From Acidimicrobiales bacterium (GTDB taxonomy: Bacteria > Actinomycetota > Acidimicrobiia > Acidimicrobiales > UBA8592), in the NCBI GenBank assembly GCA_013912105.1, contig JACERY010000002.1, positions 62,001 through 126,000 of the forward strand: DNA of 64,000 bases, written 5' to 3'. How positions within the stretch are numbered: position 1 is the stretch's first letter; the number at the start of each line of letters is the position of its first letter. Below, one piece after another: positions 26,235 to 33,859 of this stretch. The translations under genes and the position numbers were made by a program. Below the pieces are notes generated by a model. The model ran no database searches and was not told where the DNA came from. It saw only the letters and a list, made by a program, of their open reading frames with translations.

Positions 26235-27130
26235 TGCCCCGCATATCTAGCGAGATTTCAAAAACAAGAAACAAATTTTCTTTATTCTCAAAGTTTCAAA
26301 AAGATAAGCTTCTAGACCCTAACTTTTGGACCGAAGCCGAAGAGGCGCTCATCCAAGCAGACGTTGGCGTGAGTACATCAATGTCATTGATTTTGGCTGT
26401 TAGGGAAGAGGTGAAGAAAAAGAATTTAACCTCAAAAGAAGCAGTAGTTGAGTGCATTAAGGACAACCTTAAAGGAATTCTCTCAAATTGTGATAGAAGG
26501 TTAAATACTGAAGGAAACCCCACAGTCTGGATTTTTGTTGGTGTCAATGGAGTGGGGAAAACTACTTCAATCGGGAAAATAGCATATTGGAAAAACGTAT
26601 TAGGAACAGAAGTAGTTCTTGCAGCAGGAGACACATTTCGTGCTGCTGCATCAGAACAGTTAGAAAAGTGGGGTCAAGAAATTAACTCACAGGTGATCCG
26701 GGGTGGTGAAGGCGCTGACCCAAGTTCTGTAATTTTTGATGCTATTGAGCATGCTCACGCATCTTCAATCCCCCTCGTACTGGCAGATACAGCAGGAAGA
26801 CTTCATACAAAAACAAATCTCATGGACGAATTATCTAAAATACAACGAGTAGCGAGTAAAGGATCCGGAACAGTATCAGAAATCTTGCTTGTCTTAGATG
26901 CAACTACAGGTCAAAATGGTTTAGAACAAGCAAAAAGCTTTTCTTCAGCAGTTGATATTTCAGGAATAGTATTAACAAAACTTGATGGATCATCTCGTGG
27001 AGGAATTATTTTCGCAATTCAGGAAACAACAGGGATTCCTGTGAAATTCATAGGAGTTGGGGAGAAGCCCCAAGATTTGATTCCATTTGATTCTGACGAC
27101 TTTGTAGAAGCCCTATTTGATTTTCACTAA
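26234..27130 (+). CDS. ftsY: Signal recognition particle receptor FtsY
   Basis: The SRP-receptor GTPase that docks ribosome-SRP complexes at the membrane. From ATG 26234 it has 298 residues (311 from the track's TTG). It consists of the N domain (FWTEAEEALIQADVGV) and G domain: G1 GVNGVGKTTSIGKIA, AGDTFRAAA, DTAGRLHTKTNLMDEL, TKLDGSSRGG. The long acidic A domain of E. coli FtsY is missing, as in many Gram-positives, leaving only a short basic N-terminal helix for membrane contact. Partner ffh follows 59 bases downstream. Confidence 0.95.
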   Translation: MPRISSEISKTRNKFSLFSKFQKDKLLDPNFWTEAEEALIQADVGVSTSMSLILAVREEVKKKNLTSKEAVVECIKDNLKGILSNCDRRLNTEGNPTVWIFVGVNGVGKTTSIGKIAYWKNVLGTEVVLAAGDTFRAAASEQLEKWGQEINSQVIRGGEGADPSSVIFDAIEHAHASSIPLVLADTAGRLHTKTNLMDELSKIQRVASKGSGTVSEILLVLDATTGQNGLEQAKSFSSAVDISGIVLTKLDGSSRGGIIFAIQETTGIPVKFIGVGEKPQDLIPFDSDDFVEALFDFH

Positions 27131-27189
27131 GAGATTCTAATCCATAGTATTAAGCACGATGCAACAACTAATTACGATAAGAGAAATCA

Positions 27190-28617
27190 ATGTTTGAAAA
27201 TCTTACCGACCGTATCGGGGATATATTTGGGCGACTCAGAAGCAAAGGACGTTTATCTGAAGCTCAAATAGACGACGTGATCGAAGAAGTGCGGATAGCT
27301 TTACTTGAAGCAGACGTCAATCTCCAAGTAGCAAAAGATTTCCAAAAAAGCGTTCGTGAGCGATGCTTGGAAACTGAAATTCACAAAGCATTAAATCCAG
27401 CGCAACAGGTTATTAAAGCAGTTAATGAAGAACTTGTAAGTATTCTTGGCGGCGAAACCCTGACGATTAGTTACGCAGATAAACCTCCGACAGTGGTTCT
27501 TCTTGCAGGGTTACAAGGAGTTGGAAAGACTACGAATGCTGTAAAGTTGGCAAAATGGTTTAAATCGCAGGGAAGAAATCCACTTCTTATTGGAGCAGAC
27601 CTCCAAAGACCAGCAGCTGTCGAACAACTAAGAACATTAGCATCTTCGATACAAGTCCCAGTATTTTCTCAAGAATCGGACCCTGTAAGTGTCGTAAAAC
27701 AAGGAATCCAAGAAGCAAAAAATACCGGAAGAGATGTTGTTATCTGTGACACTGCCGGCCGTTTGACAATTGATGAAGAGATGATGCAGCAGATTCGCCA
27801 GATCTCTGACCAGATAGAACCGCATTACACTCTTCTAGTTATCGATGCAATGACCGGTCAAGAGGCTGTAAACGTTGCTGAGTCTTTCGATAATAAGCTT
27901 TCAATTGATGCGATGATCCTAACAAAACTAGATGGAGACGCAAGAGGTGGTGCTGCGCTATCAGCTAAGTCCGTTGTCGGAAAACCAATCGCTTTTGCTT
28001 CCATTGGAGAGAAGATTGAAGATTTTGAATTATTCCATCCTGACCGGCTAGCAAGCAGGATTCTTGGTATGGGAGATGTTTTGACTCTCATTGAAAAAGC
28101 TGAGGACGCTTTTGATGAGAAGGAAGCGGAATTAGCAACACAAAAACTAATCAGTGGCCAATTTACCCTTGAAGATTTCCTCGACCAAATGCGACAACTT
28201 AAGAAAATGGGACCTTTGGAAAATATTGTAGGTATGATGCCGGACTTGCCTCCTGGAGCTGACCCTTCCGATGTAGATGAAAGTCGTCTCGTAAGAATGG
28301 AAGCAATCATTACCTCGATGACACTTGAAGAGCGTCAATCTCCAGTCATGATCGATGGTTCACGTCGAAGTAGAATAGCTAAGGGGTCTGGAACTAGCGT
28401 TCAGGAAGTCAGTCTTTTATTAAAGCAATTTAAAGAAATAAAACGTATGATGAAGGGGGCTGTGAAGCCACGAAAAAATAATAAAAGAAAGGGACCAAAT
28501 AAGCGCAAAAAGGTTAAACCAAGCTCACGAGTTAAACAGAAAAAAACTTTAAATCAGGCGTTATCTGATACCTCAAAGCAGTTTGATCTAGGTGAATTCG
28601 GGACATTTCAAAATTAA
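27190..28617 (+). CDS. ffh: Signal recognition particle protein Ffh
   Basis: A 475-residue SRP54 homologue that binds signal peptides and 4.5S RNA. N domain at the start (FENLTDRIGDIFGRLR), G domain with GLQGVGKTTNAVKLAKWF near residue 107, DTAGRLTIDEEMMQQI and TKLDGDARGGAALS, and a methionine-rich M domain from about 300 (MRQLKKMGPLENIVGMMPDL). The C-terminus is a long basic tail rich in lysine. Length is in range for Actinobacteria. Ends about 175 bases before the rpsP start. Confidence 0.96.
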   Translation: MFENLTDRIGDIFGRLRSKGRLSEAQIDDVIEEVRIALLEADVNLQVAKDFQKSVRERCLETEIHKALNPAQQVIKAVNEELVSILGGETLTISYADKPPTVVLLAGLQGVGKTTNAVKLAKWFKSQGRNPLLIGADLQRPAAVEQLRTLASSIQVPVFSQESDPVSVVKQGIQEAKNTGRDVVICDTAGRLTIDEEMMQQIRQISDQIEPHYTLLVIDAMTGQEAVNVAESFDNKLSIDAMILTKLDGDARGGAALSAKSVVGKPIAFASIGEKIEDFELFHPDRLASRILGMGDVLTLIEKAEDAFDEKEAELATQKLISGQFTLEDFLDQMRQLKKMGPLENIVGMMPDLPPGADPSDVDESRLVRMEAIITSMTLEERQSPVMIDGSRRSRIAKGSGTSVQEVSLLLKQFKEIKRMMKGAVKPRKNNKRKGPNKRKKVKPSSRVKQKKTLNQALSDTSKQFDLGEFGTFQN

Positions 28618-28652
28618 AAAGAAATCTGAAAAAAGAAATATCTCAAAGATCA

Positions 28653-28682
28653 TTGAACCCGCGTTTTTTTTCGGCACAATAT
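28653..28682 (+). promoter_or_regulatory. Possible promoter for the rpsP-trmD-rplS operon
   Basis: TTGAAC, 18 bases and CAATAT lie 111 bases before the rpsP start in the gap after ffh. The -35 is good and the -10 is poor. The site is placed where a ribosomal-protein operon would need a promoter; this is only a candidate. Confidence 0.3.
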
Positions 28683-28753
28683 GTGACGACTGAAAAGTAA
28701 ACTTATGTGTGTGTATCTGAAGGAAACCAAATAGGATACGAACTTACCTAGAA

Positions 28754-28778
28754 GAGATAGCGCAAGTGGCCATATCTC
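28754..28778 (+). promoter_or_regulatory. Hairpin in the rpsP leader next to the ribosome-binding site
   Basis: GAGATA and TATCTC pair around a 13-base loop, ending about 14 bases before the GTG start of rpsP. There is no T-run. It could influence access to the GAAGAAAAC ribosome-binding site. The ORF-track start (28766) lies in its loop, another reason to prefer the later start. Confidence 0.3.
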
Positions 28779-28792
28779 AGAAAGAAGAAAAC

Positions 28793-29284
28793 GTGGCAGT
28801 TAAATTACGCCTAGTACGAATGGGAAAACGGAAACAACCAACCTACAGAGTTGTCGCAGCGGATAGCCGATCACCGCGCAATGGTCGTTTTATCGAAATA
28901 TTAGGAACTTATGAACCAAGGCAAGAACCTTCCGTAATCAATATTGATAATGAGAGAGCTTTGCATTGGTTAAGAAATGGAGCCAAGCCGACAGAACGAG
29001 TTGAAAAATTACTTCGAATTGTGGGGACATGGGAGCAGTTCACTGGTGAACCCCTTAAGCCGGTCGTTTATGCCGCAAAGCAAAACGAAGCTGCAGCAGA
29101 TGAAGAAACAGTAGTAGATGCAAAAGAAGCTGAAGAATCAGATGCAACCGAAGTAGCTGAGATTGTCAATGAGGAAGACGAAGAGCAGAAAGAAGCGACT
29201 GCAGCAGGTGACGATGAGTCAGCCGAAGTAAGCGCTGATGAAAAAACTTCTGAAGACTTAACTGAAGAACAGGAAAAAAACTAG
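28793..29284 (+). CDS. rpsP: 30S ribosomal protein S16 with acidic C-terminal extension
   Basis: The family starts (M/V)AVKLRLVRMGKRKQPTYRVV, matching the GTG at 28793 with GAAGAAAAC upstream, so the protein has 163 residues. The first 80 or so form S16 (SPRNGRFIEILGTYEPRQ). The remainder, from about residue 100, is a low-complexity tail made mostly of Glu, Asp and Ala (AAGDDESAEVSADEKTSEDL). Actinobacterial S16 often has such an extension, whereas most bacterial S16 proteins are 80-90 residues. The stop overlaps the GTG of the KH-protein gene. Confidence 0.93.
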   Translation: MAVKLRLVRMGKRKQPTYRVVAADSRSPRNGRFIEILGTYEPRQEPSVINIDNERALHWLRNGAKPTERVEKLLRIVGTWEQFTGEPLKPVVYAAKQNEAAADEETVVDAKEAEESDATEVAEIVNEEDEEQKEATAAGDDESAEVSADEKTSEDLTEEQEKN

Positions 29285-29544
29285 TGAGTGAAGACAATAA
29301 TACTACGAATCATGCTTACAACGTTCTTGAGCACATAGTTAAATCTGTTGTTGAAAAACCTGATGAGGTTAAAATAGACATCCAAAATAGTGATGATCAA
29401 ACAACACTTGCAGTCAAGGTTGGTGACGGAGATATGGGTCGTGTGATCGGTCGTCGAGGGCGAATCGCAAATGCGATACGCACTGTCACCAGAGCTGCAG
29501 CAGTTCGTGATGGCGTTACAATATCCGTTGAATTCATAGATTAG
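29284..29544 (+). CDS. khpA: KH-domain RNA-binding protein KhpA
   Basis: An 86-residue single type-II KH domain. The GxxG loop is in MGRVIGRRGRIANAIRT. The gene between rpsP and rimM is the standard location of KhpA, an RNA chaperone that in Firmicutes influences cell elongation and division. The start is a GTG that shares a base with the rpsP stop, so the two are translationally coupled. Confidence 0.9.
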   Translation: MSEDNNTTNHAYNVLEHIVKSVVEKPDEVKIDIQNSDDQTTLAVKVGDGDMGRVIGRRGRIANAIRTVTRAAAVRDGVTISVEFID

Positions 29545-29602
29545 TAAATAAGAACATTGTAGAAAATCCTTCAACGAGCATTCCGGATGTAGGATCCAAT
29601 CT

Positions 29603-30103
29603 ATGGACGTATCTGAAAATGTCAGATTAAATGAGAATATGCAACTCCTTGAAATAGGTAGAATAGGTAAACCTCACGGTTTACGCGGGGAAGTTAGTGT
29701 GAGCCTAACCACTGACCGAGAAGAGAGAGTCGCACCAGGGACAACACTTTTTCTGGCATCTCAGAGTGAGTTGATTGTGCTTAGCTCTAAGAGTCACCAA
29801 AAGAGATATCTCGTTTCATTTGAAGGAATAGATACCCGTGAATCCGCTGATGCTATTTCTGGTGAAAAGCTATTTGCTAGGCCACTTGAAGATAAGGAGA
29901 CAATTTGGGCACATGAACTGATCGGGAAAAGTGTAAAAGGTTTGGATGGATTTGATCGCGGTAAAGTTGTCGAAATCCACGCAAACCCTGCCAGTGATTT
30001 GCTTGTCTTAGATGATGAAACTTTAGTGCCGGTAAATTTTGTGATAAGCGTTCAAGAAGATGCTATAACAGTCGAGACTCCTAAGGGAATTTTCCCGGAT
30101 TGA
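29603..30103 (+). CDS. rimM: Ribosome maturation factor RimM
   Basis: A 166-residue 30S assembly factor that binds S19. The N-terminal domain includes EIGRIGKPHGLRGEVSV, and the C-terminal PRC-barrel contains ELIGKSVKGLDGFDRGKVVEI and ASDLLVLDDETLVPVNFV. The upstream ATG at 29603 is used by the track; the ATG at 29639, thirteen codons in, is a reasonable alternative closer to the domain. It ends 4 bases before trmD. Confidence 0.93.
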   Translation: MDVSENVRLNENMQLLEIGRIGKPHGLRGEVSVSLTTDREERVAPGTTLFLASQSELIVLSSKSHQKRYLVSFEGIDTRESADAISGEKLFARPLEDKETIWAHELIGKSVKGLDGFDRGKVVEIHANPASDLLVLDDETLVPVNFVISVQEDAITVETPKGIFPD

Positions 30104-30107
30104 TGTC

Positions 30108-30827
30108 GTGCAAATAGACGTATTCACCATTTTCCCTGCTCTTATAGAGAACTTTGCTAAAGAAAGTGTTCTCGGGCGTGCTGAAAAGCGCGGTTTATTG
30201 CATATCAATTGTCATGATCTGCGGGATGGTGCTTCCGGTAATCATCTAAGCGTAGATGACTCTCCTTTTGGAGGTGGAGCAGGGATGGTGCTAAAACCTG
30301 AACCGATATTCAAGGTTGTCGAGCGAGTTAACCCATCAAGGCCTTTGTTTCTCCTTAGCCCAACCGGTTCAGTTTTCAATCAGGCGAAAGCCGTTGAGTT
30401 TTCAAAACTTAAAGGATTCTCCTTGATTTGCGGCCGCTATGAGGGAGTAGATCAAAGGGTAAAAGATCATCTAATAGATGGTGAAATCTCTGTAGGTGAT
30501 TTTATTTTGTCTGGAGGTGAAGTAGCTGCCTTGCTTATCATCGAAAGCGTTACCCGGCTTATTCCAGGTGTAATGGGTAACAACGAGTCCTCAGAAGAAG
30601 AGTCATTTTCTGACGGCCTGCTTGAATATCCTCAATATACGCGTCCATGGGATTTTCGTGAACTTACTCCTCCGGATATCCTGAGAAGTGGCGATCACGA
30701 AAAAATAAAACAATGGCGTAAAGCGATGTCACTTAAACTCACCATAGAGAAACGTCCAGATTTGATAGAAGCTCGAGGTGGCTTGACCGCAGAAGAAAAA
30801 AAATTAGTCGAAAGAAGTAAGAAGTGA
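30108..30827 (+). CDS. trmD: tRNA (guanine37-N1)-methyltransferase TrmD
   Basis: A 239-residue SPOUT enzyme forming m1G37, which prevents frameshifting. The GTG start gives the typical N-terminus QIDVFTIFPALIENF. The trefoil-knot SAM site is seen as LICGRYEGVDQRV and GDFILSGGEVAALLIIESVT. The C-terminal domain carries YTRPWDFRELTPPDILRSGD. Order rimM-trmD-rplS is standard. Confidence 0.96.
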   Translation: MQIDVFTIFPALIENFAKESVLGRAEKRGLLHINCHDLRDGASGNHLSVDDSPFGGGAGMVLKPEPIFKVVERVNPSRPLFLLSPTGSVFNQAKAVEFSKLKGFSLICGRYEGVDQRVKDHLIDGEISVGDFILSGGEVAALLIIESVTRLIPGVMGNNESSEEESFSDGLLEYPQYTRPWDFRELTPPDILRSGDHEKIKQWRKAMSLKLTIEKRPDLIEARGGLTAEEKKLVERSKK

Positions 30828-30933
30828 TCAAAATTCCCTCAAATTACTACATCATGATTGGAGTCCGGCAAAATAGTCCGTATCCTTACATGGTTCGCTT
30901 GGGTTACGAAACTCAAAAAAATAAGGGCTAACC

Positions 30934-31278
30934 ATGAAACTGACAGATCATATTGACAAAGAAAGCTTGAAAACTGATGTTCCAGAATTCTCACCTGGAG
31001 ATAGCGTCAAAGTGCATGTTCGGGTTGTTGAGGGAAATCGAGAACGAGTTCAAATATTTGAAGGAGCAGTCATTGCAAGACAAGGTGGCGGAATCAGCGA
31101 AACGTTCAAGGTTCGAAAAGTCTCGTTTGGTGTTGGGGTAGAGAGAACTTTCCCTGTCCACTCACCGATTATTGAAAAAATTGAAGTCGTGTCACAAGGG
31201 GACGTTCGCCGTGCAAAACTTTACTACCAACGTGAACGTATCGGCAAGAGGGCAAAAATTAAAGAGAAGCGGTACTAG
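30934..31278 (+). CDS. rplS: 50S ribosomal protein L19
   Basis: A 114-residue L19, at the 30S-50S interface. [20 protein letters not shown] and [17 protein letters not shown] are family hallmarks, as is [20 protein letters not shown] at the end. Its 106-base leader contains a possible 25-codon frame (ATG 30854 to TAA 30931) that ends two bases before the L19 ATG and includes its AAGGG site. CCTTA at 30884 could pair with that site. The end nearly touches a convergent minus-strand gene (6-base gap). Confidence 0.95.
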   Translation: MKLTDHIDKESLKTDVPEFSPGDSVKVHVRVVEGNRERVQIFEGAVIARQGGGISETFKVRKVSFGVGVERTFPVHSPIIEKIEVVSQGDVRRAKLYYQRERIGKRAKIKEKRY

Positions 31279-31284
31279 CCCGCG

Positions 31285-31488
31285 CTAATTTACTGGCGGT
31301 CGGTTCGTTCGGTTCCTCCAGCATCCTTTGTGCCAATGACGCCGAAGGTCAGGCGCATTATTCGGGACGACAACAAGGTGACCAACCCCAGAAGGTATTG
31401 TCCTTCCACATCCTGGACATAGGTAGTTTTTCTTAGCTTGGTATGGCTGTATAGCCCTAACATCAACATCTTCTTCTAACCAATGCAT
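31285..31488 (-). CDS. Small Cys/His protein (actinobacterial 'ATP/GTP-binding protein' type)
   Basis: From ATG 31488 this is 67 residues (70 from the track's TTG). AIQPYQAKKNYLCPGCGRTI, GHLVVVPNNAPDLRRHWHKG and a final GCW match a short protein found widely in Actinobacteria, usually annotated 'ATP/GTP-binding protein' without a P-loop. Cys24, Cys27, His37, His51/His53 and Cys56 could form a zinc site resembling an HNH-like finger. Function is unknown. Its start lies one base after the stop of the 36-residue membrane peptide gene, so the pair is probably one transcript, facing the rplS operon. Confidence 0.75.
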   Translation of the reverse strand: MHWLEEDVDVRAIQPYQAKKNYLCPGCGRTIPSGVGHLVVVPNNAPDLRRHWHKGCWRNRTNRPPVN

Positions 31489-31489
31489 A

Positions 31490-31600
31490 TCAACCAAGCA
31501 TTGCCCAAGCTACAAGCCCAAGTAAGGAAAGTAGGCCTAGAGCAACGAACCAGTAATCAAATCTAGATTTACGACGGTGTCTTGTCGGATTAAAGCCCAT
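31490..31600 (-). CDS. 36-residue single-pass membrane peptide
   Basis: Below the ORF-track cut-off. ATG at 31600 to TGA at 31490 encodes a basic N-terminus (NPTRHRRKSRFDY) followed by one hydrophobic helix (WFVALGLLSLLGLVAWAMLG) to the end, a type II or tail-anchored topology by the positive-inside rule. It is immediately upstream of, and nearly overlapping, the Cys/His protein gene on the same strand. The composition is strongly non-random for an intergenic stretch, supporting a real gene. Role unknown. Confidence 0.6.
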   Translation of the reverse strand: MGFNPTRHRRKSRFDYWFVALGLLSLLGLVAWAMLG

Positions 31601-31621
31601 GTGTTCTAGTATTGTTGTTAT

Positions 31622-32401
31622 ATGGACGAAATACTTGTAAATCAAACTGAAAATATTGCAACAGTTACTATTAATAGGCCAGACGTGAAAAATGCTATTA
31701 CATCACAAATGTGGGATGAACTTACAGATATCTTTACTGAATTAGGGTCTGACGATAGCGTGAGAGCAGTCGTTGTTACAGGAGCCGGAGATGATTTCTG
31801 TTCAGGTGCTGACGTAAGCGGAATGGGAAGCGCGAAAGGCGAACGCATTCATCAATTGGAATCAATGAGAAAAGTTGGTGATTGCTGTCTTGCTTTATTC
31901 AACATGCCTAAAATAACAATCGCCAGAATTTCCGGCGTAGCTGTTGGCGCCGGGATGAACCTCGCACTTTGTTGCGATATCGTAATCGCTTCTGAAAAAG
32001 CACGGTTCAGTGAAATCTTTGCAAAACGAGGGTTATCTGTAGATTTTGGCGGATCTTTCTTACTCCCGAGAATAGTCGGTTTGCAAAAAGCTAAAGAACT
32101 TGTTCTTTTGGCCGACGTGATATCTGCTGAAGACGCCAATCGTATGGGACTTGTTAATTATGTAGTCCCAGTAGATGAATTAGATGGCAAAATAAATGAA
32201 ATTACTGCCAAAGCAGTTTCAGGTCCACCTCGTGCCATAGCGTTGAGTAAAGCTATGCTGAATCGCTCATTCTCTAACTCACTAGCTGAAGCATTAGACC
32301 AAGAAGGAACTTCGCAAACATTTAACTTCACAACAAGTGACGTTATAGAAGCTATGAAAGCCTTTAAAGAAAAGAGATCACCTGAATTTAAAGGTTGGTA
32401 A
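31622..32401 (+). CDS. Enoyl-CoA hydratase/isomerase family protein
   Basis: A 259-residue crotonase-fold enzyme. The oxyanion-hole segments are GAGDDFCSGADVSGM and GVAVGAGMNLALCCDIVIAS. The RGLSVDFGGSFLLPRIVG region has Asp where classical hydratases have the second glutamate, and the first is also not obvious, as in PaaG-type epoxyphenylacetyl-CoA isomerases. It may therefore be an isomerase or hydratase of fatty or aromatic acyl-CoA. It is divergent from the 36-residue peptide gene by 21 bases and shares a base with the cytochrome c gene start. Confidence 0.85.
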   Translation: MDEILVNQTENIATVTINRPDVKNAITSQMWDELTDIFTELGSDDSVRAVVVTGAGDDFCSGADVSGMGSAKGERIHQLESMRKVGDCCLALFNMPKITIARISGVAVGAGMNLALCCDIVIASEKARFSEIFAKRGLSVDFGGSFLLPRIVGLQKAKELVLLADVISAEDANRMGLVNYVVPVDELDGKINEITAKAVSGPPRAIALSKAMLNRSFSNSLAEALDQEGTSQTFNFTTSDVIEAMKAFKEKRSPEFKGW

Positions 32402-32769
32402 TGTCTAGTTTCGAACTAAGAAAATTGGGAAAGTTTTTAGTGTTGGCTCTGGTGCCTCTTATATTCTCGTGCGGGAATAATGGTGCCCCAGAAGTACAGG
32501 CTGAGCCAGACGGTACTTTTGATGAGGTGTTACTTGATGGAAGGCAGATCTGGGGCGTGCAATGCGCGTCCTGCCATGGACCTAAAGGGCAGGGAGGAAG
32601 GGGAGCAAAGCTCAATGATGGAAAGATATTTTCTGCATACCCTGAGCCCGAAATGATGATCGCTGTAATAGCTAATGGGAAAGGACAAGGGATGCCAGCC
32701 TTTGAAACCAAAATTAGTTATCAAGAAACAGAAGCCGTAATCCGTTATATCAGAGAGGTCCTGAATTAA
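32401..32769 (+). CDS. Lipoprotein c-type cytochrome
   Basis: A 122-residue exported monoheme cytochrome. The ATG at 32401 overlaps the preceding stop (TAATG). The signal peptide ends in a lipobox, PLIFSC, with lipid-modified Cys24. The heme motif CASCH is near residue 57, and the distal methionine is probably in GQGMPAFE. The fold matches cytochrome_CBB3/class I small cytochromes. It probably shuttles electrons outside the membrane, for example to a terminal oxidase. Coupling to an acyl-CoA enzyme gene is unusual, and I see no functional link. Confidence 0.85.
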   Translation: MSSFELRKLGKFLVLALVPLIFSCGNNGAPEVQAEPDGTFDEVLLDGRQIWGVQCASCHGPKGQGGRGAKLNDGKIFSAYPEPEMMIAVIANGKGQGMPAFETKISYQETEAVIRYIREVLN

Positions 32770-32806
32770 ACCGAAACGAATAGTATGACGCTTCCAATGC
32801 CTAGAA

Positions 32807-33706
32807 ATGGATACCCTTATTACTATGTTATGGAAACTAGATGCCTACTTAGAAGCCCTTACTTCTGTTTCCAAATCTACCATCGCTGTCTATAAGAGGG
32901 ATATAAGCTCATTTATCGATTGGGTCAGCAAAAATCAGATAAACCGACCAGATGATTTAAACCGCAGGCACCTTCGGCTTTATCTTGCTTGGTTGCAGGA
33001 AGAAAAATACGCAAGAAAAACCATTGCTCGTAAAGCCTCTTCTTTGCGACGATATTTCAAATGGGCACAAAAGCAAGGAATTGTTAAATTGGACCCGGCA
33101 ATTGACTTGCAGACACGTTTGGGCAAAGGCCGACTGCCTAGGGTTTTAAAGAATGAAGAACTATTAGTTTTGTTAGATGAGCCGAGGGCAATCATCAAAG
33201 ATGATGATGGCCCACGGAAACTACGTGACGATGCTGTTTTGGAACTTCTTTACGGGAGCGGTTTGCGTGTTAGCGAACTATGTAATTTGCAATTCAGCTC
33301 TTTCGATTTTATTCAAAAATTAGTTCGTGTCGTCGGGAAAGGAAACAAAGAGCGTCTTATCCCTTTGTCAGAAAAATCAGTTATCGCAATTAACTCATGG
33401 ATTTCTCATGGGCGAACTGAAATGTTGGGAGCGGCTGACGATAATGATTTTGTTTTTCTGAACTTACGAGGTAAACCTATATCGCCAAGAGATATCCGGA
33501 GATTGATAGACCGAAGATCACTCACCCCAGTTAACCCTCATGCATTACGGCATACCTTTGCTACTCATCTTCTTGATGGTGGAGCAGACCTAAGAGAAGT
33601 GCAGGAACTTCTCGGTCACGCCGACCTAAGTTCAACTCAGATTTACACTCACGTGAGTAAAGACCGATTGAGATCAGTGCATAAAAAAACACACCCACGC
33701 GGCTAA
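32807..33706 (+). CDS. xerC: Tyrosine recombinase XerC
   Basis: A 299-residue site-specific recombinase for chromosome dimer resolution at dif. The N-terminal SAM-like core-binding domain (SKSTIAVYKRDISSFIDWV) is followed by the catalytic domain with Arg in GSGLRVSEL, Lys in VVGKGNKERLIPL, HALRH, the second His in LLGHADLSSTQ and the nucleophilic Tyr in QIYTHV. XerC rather than XerD is chosen because actinobacterial xerC lies near rpsB. No transposon or phage genes are nearby. The ATG at 32825 is an alternative start. Confidence 0.88.
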   Translation: MDTLITMLWKLDAYLEALTSVSKSTIAVYKRDISSFIDWVSKNQINRPDDLNRRHLRLYLAWLQEEKYARKTIARKASSLRRYFKWAQKQGIVKLDPAIDLQTRLGKGRLPRVLKNEELLVLLDEPRAIIKDDDGPRKLRDDAVLELLYGSGLRVSELCNLQFSSFDFIQKLVRVVGKGNKERLIPLSEKSVIAINSWISHGRTEMLGAADDNDFVFLNLRGKPISPRDIRRLIDRRSLTPVNPHALRHTFATHLLDGGADLREVQELLGHADLSSTQIYTHVSKDRLRSVHKKTHPRG

Positions 33707-33768
33707 AAGTATAAAGATTTAAAGTTCTATAGTGCGAGAACTTCCAGTGCTGGTTAGAATCATCCTTG

Positions 33769-33781
33769 CTTGAAATTCAAG
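33769..33781 (+). repeat. Short inverted repeat upstream of rpsB
   Basis: CTTGAA-A-TTCAAG is a perfect 13-base palindrome about 80 bases before rpsB. A TAGAAT at 33755-33760 could be a -10 element just before it, with no clear -35. The palindrome may be an operator or part of the leader RNA. Confidence 0.3.
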
Positions 33782-33791
33782 TAAAAATTCA

Positions 33792-33854
33792 CCCGAGGTC
33801 ATCCACGGTCGCTTAGGCGCCGACCTCGGGGTTCGCTGAACCGTGGAAGGAGAA
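33792..33854 (+). promoter_or_regulatory. Structured rpsB leader, possible pseudoknot
   Basis: CCCGAGGTC (33792-33800) pairs perfectly with GACCTCGGG (33822-33830). The loop of that nine-pair stem contains CCACGGT (33803-33809), which is complementary to ACCGTGG (33840-33846) just outside, immediately before the AAGGAGAAA ribosome-binding site. The interleaved pairings define an H-type pseudoknot. A competing hairpin GGTTC-GCT-GAACC (33830-33842) and a GGTCG/CGACC pairing are also possible. S2-responsive leaders upstream of rpsB are known in gamma-proteobacteria, so autoregulation by S2 is a reasonable inference. Confidence 0.6.
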
Positions 33855-33859
33855 ATAAA

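Noticed and set aside
32401-32769. Cytochrome c and enoyl-CoA hydratase as a functional pair
   Set aside because: One-base overlap shows coupled translation only; there is no biochemical reason in the sequence to link them.
32807-33706. Tyrosine recombinase as a sign of a mobile element
   Set aside because: Housekeeping XerC features and location beside rpsB; no excisionase, att repeats or phage genes nearby.
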